DNA of 64,000 nucleotides from Haloplanus ruber (lineage in GTDB: Archaea; Halobacteriota; Halobacteria; Halobacteriales; Haloferacaceae). Both the position numbers and the translations under genes were made by a program. Shown in pieces: positions 41,764 to 50,295 of the stretch. Location of the stretch: NCBI RefSeq assembly GCF_024494725.1, contig NZ_JANHDK010000001.1:1302001-1366000 (forward strand), given 5' to 3'. The notes beneath the pieces were generated by a model. It ran no database searches, was not told the origin of the DNA, and saw nothing but the letters and a program-made list of their open reading frames with translations. The stretch's first letter is position 1. Each line of letters starts with the position of its first letter.

Positions 41764-42419
41764 GCGTCCGTTCTCCCGAACCGCGCGGAGAGCACGCCCA
41801 CCAGATCCGTGAGGTGGGCCGTCCCCCACACCGCGACGACGACGCCGCCGAGCGTATCGAACAGCAGGTCGAGCATCGTATCCCCGAGACCGTACTGCGT
41901 GAGGACACTCTGTGTCCCCGAAAGTGAGGCGACGCTCGCGACGCTGAACTCGATGACCTCCCAGAACACGCCGAAGGCGAGGACGAAAAGCAGGATGAAC
42001 ACGAACATGAACCGGTCGGGCAGCGAGACGCCGTCGGAGTGGAGTTCGATGGCGCGGGCGGTTGCGTATCCCGCCGCGGCGACGATGGAGGACGATAGCG
42101 TGTGGGTGAGGTGGTCCCACCACCAGACGCTCCGATAGAGGTTGACCGACGCCCCCGGGAGGCCGGCAGTGCCCAAGGCGTGCAGGAACACGGCGAGGGT
42201 GATCCAGAGGGTCAACGCGGTGTCCATCGGGATCCCGTAGTCGCGTTCGAGGATCGCGGGCAACTGGGTCACGCCGAAGCCGATGGCCGCGTTGACAACG
42301 ATGCCGGCGTTGCCTTCGTAGACGCCGACGCCGACGAACCCGACGAGGGTCAACTGCATGGCTCGGGAGAGCCGTCGTTGGTGGCGCTCGCTCAGGCCCA
42401 AGCGTTCCCGCAGGCGCAT
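41760..42419 (-). CDS. DUF2238-like integral membrane protein
   Basis: The 219-residue protein starts at ATG 42419. It has about six hydrophobic helices with WWDHLTHTLSSSIVAAAGYA (about residues 97-116) and FGVFWEVIEFSVASV (about 146-160). The conserved His and Glu residues in these helices are a feature of the DUF2238/YjdF-like family. Function is unknown. Its start overlaps the stop of the upstream membrane-protein gene by one base (in the order catca on the plus strand), so the two are coupled. Confidence 0.82.
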   Translation of the reverse strand: MRLRERLGLSERHQRRLSRAMQLTLVGFVGVGVYEGNAGIVVNAAIGFGVTQLPAILERDYGIPMDTALTLWITLAVFLHALGTAGLPGASVNLYRSVWWWDHLTHTLSSSIVAAAGYATARAIELHSDGVSLPDRFMFVFILLFVLAFGVFWEVIEFSVASVASLSGTQSVLTQYGLGDTMLDLLFDTLGGVVVAVWGTAHLTDLVGVLSARFGRTDA

Positions 42420-43090
42420 CAGTCCCGCACCTCCTCACCCGTCGCGTGTTCGGTTGGATAGCGGGGCGTGACGTCGGCGAACCGTCGAAAGTAGTATTCG
42501 AAGACGACGCCGGCGACGGCGCCGGCGACCGTCGCGGCCACGAAGTCCCACATGAGCGCCGTTTCGACGACGTGCTCCGGTCGCCCGTCGAGAAGGATGG
42601 CCGTTCCGAGCAGCGTATCCGAGAGCCAGCGCGCCTCGGCCCACAGGCCCGCGGTGGCGACGGTGGCGACGACGACGAACAGCACCGCGAAGGAGTGAGT
42701 CATCCGCACCGGCGTGAACACGTCGAGTTCGACCGCGATGATGAGCGCGGCGGCCGCGACGGCTACGTACGTCGTGATCCGTCCGGTGAGCGTCACGCCG
42801 CCGACGGTTTGTCCGATGACGAGGAGGCGACCCAGCGCCGGGACGGACGCGAGTGCCAACACCTCCCACGGAACCATCGCGTCGACGCGGCGGAGGCCGA
42901 CCGCCGGCGCGACGGCGAGGGCTACGAGCGCGACGGTGAAGCCCGCCCAGAGCGGGCGGCCACTAGCCACCGCGACGGCACCAGAGACGAGAAGGACGCC
43001 GACGAACGCCCACCCGAGAGCGGCGTTGAGTCGACGGCGTTCGAACAGTTCGAGGAGCCCCGGCGCGCGGCCGGGGTTGGGAGTCGGCAT
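42419..43090 (-). CDS. Integral membrane protein, partner of 41760-42419
   Basis: The 223-residue protein starts at ATG 43090. It has about seven hydrophobic helices. VELDVFTPVRMTHSFAVLFVVVATVATAG (about residues 105-133) contains an Arg/His pattern resembling the downstream gene's motif. MWDFVAATVAGAVAGVVFEYYF (about 180-201) follows, with the same spacing of acidic and aromatic residues. The two proteins may be distant relatives that work as a pair. Function is unknown. Confidence 0.78.
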   Translation of the reverse strand: MPTPNPGRAPGLLELFERRRLNAALGWAFVGVLLVSGAVAVASGRPLWAGFTVALVALAVAPAVGLRRVDAMVPWEVLALASVPALGRLLVIGQTVGGVTLTGRITTYVAVAAAALIIAVELDVFTPVRMTHSFAVLFVVVATVATAGLWAEARWLSDTLLGTAILLDGRPEHVVETALMWDFVAATVAGAVAGVVFEYYFRRFADVTPRYPTEHATGEEVRD

Positions 43091-43149
43091 CAATACACGT
43101 TCGAACGCGCCCAGTCAAAGCGCTTGGGATGGCCAAGCTCCCAACTCGC

Positions 43150-43626
43150 TCACTCGTAGACGTCGACAAACCGCGGATCGGTGGCGTCGACGAGCGTCGC
43201 CGTCGGCAGCGGAAACACCGTCTCCGGCGTCCCGGCCGCGGCCCAGAGGGTGTCGTACGCCTCGAAGGCGGGGTCGGCCAGCGTCGGCAGATCGGCATCG
43301 TGACAGAACGGGGGGACACCGCCGATGCTCCACCCGGTCGTCTCCTTGACCGTCGCGGCGTCGGCGGTGTGGACCCGGTCCGGGTCGGCGTCGAACGCCG
43401 CGGCCAGCGCCTGTTCGTCGACGCGGTTGGCCCCGCTGGTCAGGACGAGAACGGGCTGGTCGCCGACCTGCATGACGATGCTTTTGACGATCTGGCCGAC
43501 GCGACAGTCGACGGCCTCCGCGGCTGCCGCTGCGGTCTTCGTCCCGTCCGGGAACTCGTGTACGTCGACGTCGACTCCGTGGCGCTCGTGTGCCCGCTCG
43601 ACGAAGGATTCGACGGTGGGATGCAT
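43150..43626 (-). CDS. YbaK/EbsC-type aminoacyl-tRNA deacylase
   Basis: The 158-residue protein starts at ATG 43626. It has the YbaK fold with VKSIVMQVGDQPVLVLTSGANRVD (about residues 46-69), the conserved Lys of the active site in that segment, and the TGWSIGGVPPFCH loop (about 95-107). Family members hydrolyse mischarged Cys-tRNA or Pro-tRNA. It is monocistronic. Confidence 0.92.
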   Translation of the reverse strand: MHPTVESFVERAHERHGVDVDVHEFPDGTKTAAAAAEAVDCRVGQIVKSIVMQVGDQPVLVLTSGANRVDEQALAAAFDADPDRVHTADAATVKETTGWSIGGVPPFCHDADLPTLADPAFEAYDTLWAAAGTPETVFPLPTATLVDATDPRFVDVYE

Positions 43627-43809
43627 ACCGGCCGGTCGCAGTCCCCTCTGTTAGGCGTGACGGTCGCCACGGGCGGAGCAGCCACCGACCACTCCCGACG
43701 ACGAGAGACCGAGCAATGATCCGGCAATATTTCGGACGTTATTCGAATCTGCTCCCGATATCGGTGAAAATTCGATAAAATATTAGTGTGTGCAGTGTCA
43801 GGAACGATC

Positions 43810-44340
43810 ATGCCGGAGATGGACTCGGACGACTGGGTGGGGCCCGACGAGCTTGACGAGACCGACCTCCGACTGTTGGAGTGTGTCGACGAAGACTTCG
43901 ACGTGAGCCTGAAGGAACTGTCCGACAAACTCGGTCTCTCGAATTCGGCGATTCACTACCGGTTGAACAAGCTCAAGGACGCGGGCGTTATCGACGGCGT
44001 CACAGCCGACATCGATCCGACATCGCTCGGTCTCAGCATGATCGCGATCACCGAGGTGTCCGTAGTCCACGAACCCGGATACTCCGAACACGTCGGCACG
44101 GATCTGGCCGACATCGACGGCGTCGAACAACTGTACTACACGATGGGCGACGTCGATTTCGTCGCTATCTCCCGAGTGCAGGACCGTTCGCAGATGAACC
44201 GGCTGATCGAGCAGATGGTCAGCGTCGAGGGTGTCGACGAAACCTCCTCCCGGTTTGTCATGGACGAACTCAAGACCGCCCCCCGAACGGTGGCCACCCT
44301 CTCCGACGAGATGCGCGGGACACTCGTGGGCGAGGAGTGA
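43810..44340 (+). CDS. Lrp/AsnC family transcriptional regulator
   Basis: The 176-residue protein starts at ATG 43810, with a TATA-like AAAATATTA (43777-43785) about 25-33 bp upstream. The N-terminal HTH (about residues 15-60) has LDETDLRLLECV and LSNSAIHYRLNKLKDAGVIDG. The RAM-like domain (about 65-150) has ITEVSVVHEPGYSE and YYTMGDVDFVAISRVQD. A C-terminal extension of about 20 residues is extra. Lrp proteins respond to amino acids and control nitrogen or metabolic genes. The closest gene is the small protein at 44411, but target genes cannot be told. Confidence 0.94.
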   Translation: MPEMDSDDWVGPDELDETDLRLLECVDEDFDVSLKELSDKLGLSNSAIHYRLNKLKDAGVIDGVTADIDPTSLGLSMIAITEVSVVHEPGYSEHVGTDLADIDGVEQLYYTMGDVDFVAISRVQDRSQMNRLIEQMVSVEGVDETSSRFVMDELKTAPRTVATLSDEMRGTLVGEE

Positions 44341-44410
44341 CTTGGCGCGGACTCCGGCGGGCACGGGTCGAGGCGAAGATACAAGCCACCGCCGCCACCA
44401 CGCCTAGGTG

Positions 44411-44683
44411 ATGTCGAAGGATGTGTCCGGGAATCTCCCGACCGAGACGGCGGACGAACAGACGTGGCTCGATCTCGTCGACGAGGTACTCGACACCGCC
44501 ATCGACCGCGAGGAGGATCTGGAGTGCTCCTTCGAGGACGTGACCGTCGACGTACCGCTTCGGATGGACTCCGAGTCGGAGTTCGCCCGCTGGCAACTCG
44601 ACGGAACCGTCCGCGTCCACGTCGACGGGAGACGGGGGCCGCTGTCGGACTGGCTCCGCTGGTGGTCCAGACAGCTCTCGTAG
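44411..44683 (+). CDS. Small acidic protein, paralogue of 2828-3049
   Basis: The 90-residue protein starts at ATG 44411 (a GTG lies directly before it). It shares TWLDLVDEVLD with a matching Trp and acidic pattern, and the C-terminal DVPLRMDSESEFARWQLDGTVRVHV with the 2828 gene. The rest (RRGPLSDWLRWWSRQL) is a Trp-rich tail absent from the other copy. Both proteins belong to an unnamed haloarchaeal family of unknown function. The gene follows the Lrp gene by 70 bp on the same strand. Confidence 0.75.
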   Translation: MSKDVSGNLPTETADEQTWLDLVDEVLDTAIDREEDLECSFEDVTVDVPLRMDSESEFARWQLDGTVRVHVDGRRGPLSDWLRWWSRQLS

Positions 44684-44731
44684 GGCGACGGCAGGACAAG
44701 GCGTTTCACCGTGGCGTTCCTCCCCGTCCGC

Positions 44732-44920
44732 ATGACCGGCCCGACCTTTCGGATCGTCGAGACCGACGCAGGCGCGTTTCGCTGGACCCTCCACGACGAC
44801 GGCACCGTCCTCGCGACGAGTGGTGACGCCTATCCGACGCGACAGGTCGCGGCCCGCCGGATACAGCGACTCAAGTGCGTCGTCCCCGAGGCTGGCGTCG
44901 CAACGGCCGAGAGTCCGTGA
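44732..44920 (+). CDS. HVO_2922-like (DUF1508/YegP type) small protein
   Basis: The 62-residue protein starts at ATG 44732 (MTGPTFRIVETDAGAFRWTL). It has one YegP-like unit, FRWTLHDDGTVLATSGDAY, followed by a helix with VAARRIQRLKCVVP. This is the small single-domain form seen in haloarchaea. Function is unknown. It lies between the 44411 gene and the convergent SDR gene, 5 bp from the latter. Confidence 0.85.
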   Translation: MTGPTFRIVETDAGAFRWTLHDDGTVLATSGDAYPTRQVAARRIQRLKCVVPEAGVATAESP

Positions 44921-44925
44921 TCACG

Positions 44926-45657
44926 CTACCAGCCGTCGAACTTGTCTCGACGGAAGACGTCGATTTCGTGAACCGTCGAGTGATCCTGCGCGGCGGCGAA
45001 CCCGATGGCGTCGGCAATCTCCTTGGGTTCGGTTACCTCGCCGGGTTCGAACCGCTCGGCAAAGCTCTCGCCATCGTCGCCGCCGAACTCCGTCCGGACC
45101 TCGGTGGGGTTGACGACGGTGACGCCGACGCCGTCCGGTCCGGCCTGTCCCTCGACCCCGTGGGCGAACCCGCGAACCCACCACTTCGTCGCGGCGTACA
45201 CCGGGTTACCAGGGCGGGGGTACTGTCCGGCGAAACTACCAACGAAGATCAGGTTGCCGTCCGAGGCCGCCAAGTGCGGCAGGGCCGCCCGCGTCGCGAA
45301 GAAGACGCCGTCGACGTTCGTGTCCATCATCGCCCGGTAATCCTCGGTTGAGAGGTCTGCCACCTCGCCACCCCGGCCCAGTCCCGCGTTGTTCACGAGG
45401 ACGTCCAGCCCGCCGAAGGCGTCGACGACCGCCTCGATCAGGTGCTCGACGGCCGCCTCGTCGCGGACGTCCGTCGGGACGACCAGCGTCTCCGCGCCGT
45501 ACTCCCGTTCGAGATCGTCGGCGATGGCACTCAGTCGGTCCTCGCTCCGCGCGGCGAGGGCGACCCGCGCACCGCGGCTGGCGAACTCGTGGGCTGTCGC
45601 CTCCCCGATGCCGGAACTTGCGCCGGTCACGACCGTCGCGCTGTCTTCGAGACTCAT
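44926..45657 (-). CDS. Short-chain dehydrogenase/reductase
   Basis: The 243-residue protein starts at ATG 45657. It has the classical SDR features: TGASSGIGEATAHEF cofactor loop (about residues 11-25), NNAGLG (about 87-92), the catalytic Ser in FVGSFAGQYP (about 138-147) and Tyr-x-x-x-Lys in YAATKWW (about 154-160). The Arg residues after the first strand (AARSEDR) favour NADP(H). The substrate is unknown. It is monocistronic, upstream of tRNA-Glu. Confidence 0.94.
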   Translation of the reverse strand: MSLEDSATVVTGASSGIGEATAHEFASRGARVALAARSEDRLSAIADDLEREYGAETLVVPTDVRDEAAVEHLIEAVVDAFGGLDVLVNNAGLGRGGEVADLSTEDYRAMMDTNVDGVFFATRAALPHLAASDGNLIFVGSFAGQYPRPGNPVYAATKWWVRGFAHGVEGQAGPDGVGVTVVNPTEVRTEFGGDDGESFAERFEPGEVTEPKEIADAIGFAAAQDHSTVHEIDVFRRDKFDGW

Positions 45658-45874
45658 AGTCGTCCGACCCCTCGTCGCGGAGACCCTTTACTCTCCGCCT
45701 CGCGGCGATCCGACCGACGGGTCCCACATCGGAGCCGTGGTGTCGGCCCCGATTCGAGCCGGGTCGAACCGGCCGCCCTCGCCGCCGTCGATGGAAAGAA
45801 CAGAGTTTATAACCGACCGGTCCCTCGCTCACAATGTAGACGACGTGACGGCGACGACGACCGGTAGGCGGTGC

Positions 45875-45949
45875 GCTCCGATGGTGTAGTCCGGCCAATC
45901 ATATTGCCCTCTCACGGCAATGACCAGGGTTCGAATCCCTGTCGGAGCA
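45875..45949 (+). tRNA. tRNA-Glu (anticodon CUC)
   Basis: The 75-nt gene has acceptor GCTCCGA paired with TCGGAGC, discriminator A at 45949, anticodon arm TTGCC-CTCTCAC-GGCAA with anticodon CTC (reads GAG), and T arm CAGGG-TTCGAAT-CCCTG. CCA is not encoded. The base composition changes sharply right after its 3' end, so it is the likely integration site of the following island. Confidence 0.96.
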
Positions 45950-46277
45950 TACTTATCCTTCCGCTGTCTGGTGATTTCGGCCGATGAGGACCTTAGTCTT
46001 TCACCAAATGCTCAGGGCAATCCGATTGCGATGAAATTACTATTCCACTGCCGTCCTGCGTTTTCGGTTCTTGGCTCACCATCATGGTTCGGATGAATCT
46101 CTCGAAAAACTCCTAAGAGAATCGTTTGATATTTGCGCTGTTTTCCGGAACGATTGGATTGTCTTGACCGCGCGATCGATCTCCTCGGCTACTGTTCAGT
46201 CAGGGTGAGTCCAATTACAGCACTAGCTACTGGCAGTGGCTGTTAGTTTCTGTCTCCGCAGGTCAGTCGTGTTTTTA
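45950..46277. other. Gene-free start of the AT-rich island
   Basis: No open frame with gene-like codon use is seen here. The stretch is visibly less GC-rich than everything to the left of 45949. If the island integrated in tRNA-Glu, the left attachment site would be at its start. I searched by eye for another copy of the tRNA 3' end further right in the window and found none. Confidence 0.6.
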
Positions 46278-46547
46278 CTATGATGGAGAGTCTCCTTGTT
46301 GTATTTCATCTGCATCTGCTTCTCCCGTGAGAAATTTCTCACCAAGCGTCGTCAAGCGATAGTTCGATGCGTCTACCCGCTGTAGAAGGCTGGCATCGGC
46401 TAGCTTTCGACACCGTCGAGAGATGTATTCTCCAGTATAGTCGATATTAGCTGCGATTACTGAGGGAGAAGCAATAATCTCCTTCTCAAAGAGGAACTCC
46501 AAAATACGCTCATCGGCTTGAGTCATCCAGTCGATACGAGGACGCAT
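46278..46547 (-). CDS. PhiH1-repressor-like winged-helix protein
   Basis: The 89-residue protein starts at ATG 46547 (MRPRIDWMTQADERILEFL). It is a small winged helix: IIASPSVIAANIDYTGEYISRRCRKLADASLL is the DNA-binding helix pair and wing (about residues 24-55). The same opening (MRPR-DWMTQADERILEFL) is typical of repressors and regulators in haloviruses and plasmids, including phiH1. A 14-bp palindrome, GTGTCT-GT-AGACAC (46592-46605), lies 45-58 bp upstream of its start and may be its operator. It probably governs island maintenance. Confidence 0.85.
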   Translation of the reverse strand: MRPRIDWMTQADERILEFLFEKEIIASPSVIAANIDYTGEYISRRCRKLADASLLQRVDASNYRLTTLGEKFLTGEADADEIQQGDSPS

Positions 46548-46591
46548 TTGCTAATCAATAGGAAAAATCAGGCCTAAGAGCCGATGCGAAC

Positions 46592-46605
46592 GTGTCTGTA
46601 GACAC
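46592..46605. promoter_or_regulatory. Operator-like palindrome of the island repressor
   Basis: GTGTCT-GT-AGACAC is a perfect inverted repeat in the 160-bp divergent region between the phiH1-like repressor and the DUF7344 gene. Nearby is a direct repeat of TATCAGA. A repressor bound here could control both divergent promoters. Binding is inferred. Confidence 0.55.
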
Positions 46606-46707
46606 AATATCAGATACTATCAGACCTAGATTTTTGTGTTTGAGTGCTCTATAGTATCACACAGATTCCAAGATTCGATTGAATCAACATACGGATTGAG
46701 ATCAATC

Positions 46708-47109
46708 ATGAACGGATCACCCCAACCCAATGAGTTTCTGTCCGTACTTTACCATGCTTTGCGAGCGACACGAAGACGATGTATCATCCGACATTTGCGG
46801 GAGAACCGCAACAAAGAGGTCACAACTCGAGAGCTTGCCCGAGAAGTAGCTAGTTTTGAACAGGATATGTCTCGATCGAAGGTCTCTGGAGAACCCTACC
46901 GGAATGCCTACAATGCCCTTTCTCAAACGCATTTACCTACTCTTTCGGAGGCCGGGATAATCATCTATGACTCCAATCGACAGACGGTGTCGACCGGAGA
47001 AAACTTCGACCTATCCGTGATTCTGGTTGAAAATAATGCAACCACAGTCGAGCTGTTTCTGGCGCTGACCAGTGGATACCAGCCAGACCATGCTAACGGA
47101 CCACAATAG
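46708..47109 (+). CDS. DUF7344-like winged-helix protein
   Basis: The 133-residue protein starts at ATG 46708. It has the DUF7344 pattern: ALRATRRRCIIRHLRE, then TTRELAREVAS and YNALSQTHLPTLSEAGIIIYD (about residues 20-92). No membrane segment is present. Codon use is AT-richer than in the chromosomal homologue at 41239-41763. It is divergent from the island repressor and precedes the Cas4-like gene by 39 bp, so it may regulate that operon. Confidence 0.82.
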   Translation: MNGSPQPNEFLSVLYHALRATRRRCIIRHLRENRNKEVTTRELAREVASFEQDMSRSKVSGEPYRNAYNALSQTHLPTLSEAGIIIYDSNRQTVSTGENFDLSVILVENNATTVELFLALTSGYQPDHANGPQ

Positions 47110-47148
47110 CCGATTGAGCAAATAGATGGCTACCGTTGGTGAGGCAAA

Positions 47149-48270
47149 ATGGCTTCGGAACACCGGTCGGTTCCCATCGGCGAGCAAGCTAACAAAAGCC
47201 AGTTGGAAAGAGCTCTGTCTTCGGAGACATTCCGTGATTGGTATCAGGAGCGGCAATATCGGGAGAACATCGAAAATGGGACGCCATATTTTAATGAATC
47301 AGATCACGTTCCGGATCCGGAGAGACACAGTCCAAGCAAACTCCTCCGATGTCACCGTCGGCTGTTCTACCAGGACTACAACGCACCTGAGGAACAACCT
47401 GACCCAGACGGAATCTTCTGGGTCGGGTCAAAGTTTGAGGAAGAAATCATCTTTCCGTTTCTGAGAGATGCAGTCACCGGCCAGAACACATACGTTCAGA
47501 ATTCGATCTGGATTGACTATACTATCGAAACATCTGCTGACGATCTCCAGCTCAAGGGCGAAACTGACCCTGTTATCGTTGATGCAGACGGCAGCCCAAT
47601 TCTCCCAACAGAAATCAAAACGAAGCGCTCGGTCAAGGATCTCTCATCTCCCAATCGTGCACACCGCGCACAACTACACGCGTACCTAGTCGGGCTTTCC
47701 GAAAAATTCGATATTGATCTCACGACGGGGGTCATTCTGTACGGAAGTAGAAGGTCACTGGACATCACGACATTCCATGTTGAGTTTGATGCTGACTTTT
47801 GGCGAGATATCGTGCTTGAGTGGGCTGTCGATCATACCGAGTATCGAATCAACCAGAGATTGCCGCCTGCCGATCCAATGACGGGATGGGAGTGTGACTT
47901 CTGTTCCTACTGTGAACGGTGTGGCGAAGGCAACAGGCACTTCTCGGAAAAAGGGCCTGCCGGTCTGTTGACGAGATTTACCGCATATCCTCGCGAGAAG
48001 CTTATCGAATATCTTGAGGCCTATTCGAATGCGAAGCTCACGCCTTCACTCGCCTTTGAGTACGAAGAGTTAGCAAACAAGTATGGCGTTTATGACTGGG
48101 AGTGTCCCCAGTGCTTTGGAACGTACGCGTGGGATGCTCTCGGGTGGGATGGAGATGTCACACAGCCACCACGGTGTCCTCGCTGTGCCGAGGACGGATC
48201 CGTTAGCTTGCTCCATGGGCCAAACCCGGATGATCAGATCAATAGAGGTGACAAAAATGAAACAAAATGA
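47149..48270 (+). CDS. Cas4-like PD-(D/E)XK nuclease with Cys cluster
   Basis: The 373-residue protein has the layout of Cas4/AddB-type exonucleases. An N-terminal SPSKLLRCHRRLFYQD places one Cys (residue 68) before the nuclease core. The core has GETD (Asp140), EIKTKR (Glu155, Lys157) and QLHAYL (Gln175), which form the PD-(D/E)XK motifs and the QxxxY-type motif. The C-terminal part has WECDFCSYCERC (Cys249, 252, 255, 258), which with Cys68 can hold an Fe-S cluster. A second Cys-rich segment (CPQC and CPRC, about residues 318-345) is extra. No cas1 or CRISPR array is nearby. It leads an operon with a TFB-like gene and a serine recombinase. Confidence 0.8.
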   Translation: MASEHRSVPIGEQANKSQLERALSSETFRDWYQERQYRENIENGTPYFNESDHVPDPERHSPSKLLRCHRRLFYQDYNAPEEQPDPDGIFWVGSKFEEEIIFPFLRDAVTGQNTYVQNSIWIDYTIETSADDLQLKGETDPVIVDADGSPILPTEIKTKRSVKDLSSPNRAHRAQLHAYLVGLSEKFDIDLTTGVILYGSRRSLDITTFHVEFDADFWRDIVLEWAVDHTEYRINQRLPPADPMTGWECDFCSYCERCGEGNRHFSEKGPAGLLTRFTAYPREKLIEYLEAYSNAKLTPSLAFEYEELANKYGVYDWECPQCFGTYAWDALGWDGDVTQPPRCPRCAEDGSVSLLHGPNPDDQINRGDKNETK

Positions 48271-48330
48271 TTGGTGGTATCTCGCCGATCGCTGGAAAAG
48301 ATGGCTGTTGCATCTGATGTGGGGTCGAAC

Positions 48331-49137
48331 ATGAGTAAGAATCCCACTCAAACGACAGCCTCGACCGGCGAGTCAGATGGAAATCAATCCGTTGACGAGT
48401 GTCCTGCTTGCGGGGGATCTGAATTAGACACGCCCTCCGGAATTCCGGCTCCGATTTGTACTACCTGTGGGTTTGCTGTTGGCACTTCCGCTGATCCGCA
48501 AATCCCTCTCAATGACTCGAATGAGGAAGGTGGCACAACCTCAAACTCGTGGACTACCTATTATTCTGTGACGAACAGTACGGAACAGCAGATTGCAACC
48601 GCACTTGAGGAAGTAGAAGCGGTACGCGATGAACTTTCTCTGTCGACTGAGATTCGTTCTCGAACTGCGGATGTGTATGCGTCCGCCGCGATAGAGAATC
48701 TAACCGATGGACGGCGTACCCGACTGACGGTCGCAGCTGCCGTCTGTATTGGGTCCAGAGAAGTTGGATATCCGCGTCCAACTGAACGCGTCGCTCGCGC
48801 TGCCAATCTCGAAGCTAAAAATGTGAAACGTGCTCTTCGGTGTTTTCAGGAAGAACTCGATCGAGGATTCACCGAGACCCCTCCAGCATCCTACGTTCCC
48901 TTTCTCTGTTCAGATACTGAACTCGGATCTGAAATCGAAACTGAAGCGGTTGAATTGGTGCAGGAGTTGCCAGACGCTGAGCAAAGAGGAGTTCATCCAG
49001 TAGGGATTGCAGGCGCTGCGATTTACCTTGCCGCTGATGGTGATGTGACCCAACGGACTATTGCGGAAATAGCGGGGGTTACGAAGGAAACGATTCGTGT
49101 ACGGCTAGCGGATTTTCGGAGTGAGGTAGTCGAATGA
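48331..49137 (+). CDS. TFB-like factor encoded in the island
   Basis: The 268-residue protein starts at ATG 48331 (ATG 48301 is an alternative). It has an N-terminal zinc ribbon (CPACGG and CTTCG, about residues 24-47). Two cyclin-like repeats follow (about 80-170 and 180-268), ending AEIAGVTKETIRVRLADF. The B-reader and linker region after the ribbon is short and divergent compared with standard TFB, so its ability to start transcription is uncertain. It sits between the Cas4-like nuclease and the recombinase, with a stop overlapping the recombinase ATG. A specialised factor for its own element is a fair guess. Confidence 0.85.
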   Translation: MSKNPTQTTASTGESDGNQSVDECPACGGSELDTPSGIPAPICTTCGFAVGTSADPQIPLNDSNEEGGTTSNSWTTYYSVTNSTEQQIATALEEVEAVRDELSLSTEIRSRTADVYASAAIENLTDGRRTRLTVAAAVCIGSREVGYPRPTERVARAANLEAKNVKRALRCFQEELDRGFTETPPASYVPFLCSDTELGSEIETEAVELVQELPDAEQRGVHPVGIAGAAIYLAADGDVTQRTIAEIAGVTKETIRVRLADFRSEVVE

Positions 49138-50084
49138 GCGAACAATCACCCAACGGGATGGCTTTCGGGATGCAGAGTACCGCGCCGCTTCAGACTGCAG
49201 AAGGATTAACTGCCGCGATATACGCCCGAACATCGTCACCTGGACAGCAGCATGGTTATTCGCTCAATGAACAGGTGCGGCAGTGTTGGCAGCGATGCGA
49301 CGAATTAGGGTGGACCGTTTCTCATGTCTACCGAGATGAGGCCGTGAGTGGGAAAGATACCGACCGCGAGATGTTCCAGAAGCTACTCTCAGCGGCCGAA
49401 CAGGACTGCTTCGACGTAGTATTGGTATGGAAGTTGGATCGATTTTCGAGATCGTTGATGCATGCCGTGAAATTGGAACAACGCCTTCGCGACTGGGAGG
49501 TTGGCCTCCATAGTGTGACCGAGCAAATTGACACGACTACCCCGACTGGGAGGTTTAATTTTCGGAGTATTTCGTCTGCGTCAGAGTTGGAACGGGATTT
49601 AATAAAACAGCGCTCACAGATGGGATTGCGAGCGTTAGCTTTGGAACACAAATGGCCGAATGACAACCCTCCAGTTGGATATACAAAACAAGATGACGGA
49701 ACCTTGGAAATTGTGGAGCCAGAGGCAGAGTTTGTCCGAGAGATTTTCACGCGTTACATAGAGGTCCAGTCCATGCCAAATCTGGCCGAAGAGTTGAATG
49801 CTCAAAATCGTCTTGAGTATCGGAAATCGAAGTGGACCCCGTATGCCGTCGGCGAGATCTTAAAGAATCAATTATACATCGGAGAATATTCCGTTGCCGG
49901 GATACACGAATATGTGGAAGAATATCAAATACTCCCGGAGTCGCTTTTCGAGAAGGTAACTGCGGTTCGTACTCGGTTTCAGTCGGGCAAAGAGTCGAAA
50001 CGTCAACCGATGTCGAAGGACCGAAAAAACCGATATATAAAGAAGATCACCACTCAATATTCAGAATATTTGGAAGACTCGTGA
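49134..50084 (+). CDS. Serine recombinase (resolvase plus recombinase domain)
   Basis: The 316-residue protein starts at ATG 49134, overlapping the TFB-like stop. The resolvase domain (about residues 24-160) has AAIYARTSSPGQQHG with the catalytic Ser (34), YRDEAVSGKD and VWKLDRFSRS. The recombinase domain (about 180-290) has PPVGYTKQDDGTLEIVEPEAEFVREIF and YAVGEILKNQLYIGEY. It ends soon after this and lacks the zinc ribbon and long coiled coil of large serine integrases. It is expected to move or invert DNA of its own element. The att site is not known. Confidence 0.92.
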   Translation: MSEQSPNGMAFGMQSTAPLQTAEGLTAAIYARTSSPGQQHGYSLNEQVRQCWQRCDELGWTVSHVYRDEAVSGKDTDREMFQKLLSAAEQDCFDVVLVWKLDRFSRSLMHAVKLEQRLRDWEVGLHSVTEQIDTTTPTGRFNFRSISSASELERDLIKQRSQMGLRALALEHKWPNDNPPVGYTKQDDGTLEIVEPEAEFVREIFTRYIEVQSMPNLAEELNAQNRLEYRKSKWTPYAVGEILKNQLYIGEYSVAGIHEYVEEYQILPESLFEKVTAVRTRFQSGKESKRQPMSKDRKNRYIKKITTQYSEYLEDS

Positions 50085-50295
50085 ATAGCGGAACTACCCG
50101 GAACTAATCACTCATTGTTGAGTACGACGGATGACATTCTGCCCGAGCGGAGCAGAAAATAACAGCATGAATCATCGCTGTTTCGTTGCTGAGGTTTGCC
50201 GTATTTACTCATCCTCATACACACATTAAATATATCTGAATAATATGACATTTATAAGTATGTGGATATAAAAACACTCAGAAAGAAGCATCACT

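Noticed and set aside
47149-48270. CRISPR-Cas locus because of a Cas4-like gene
   Set aside because: No cas1, cas2 or repeat-spacer array is visible in the window.
50150-50165. Second copy of the tRNA-Glu 3' end as att site
   Set aside because: Only the 7-base CGGAGCA matches, which is too short to count.
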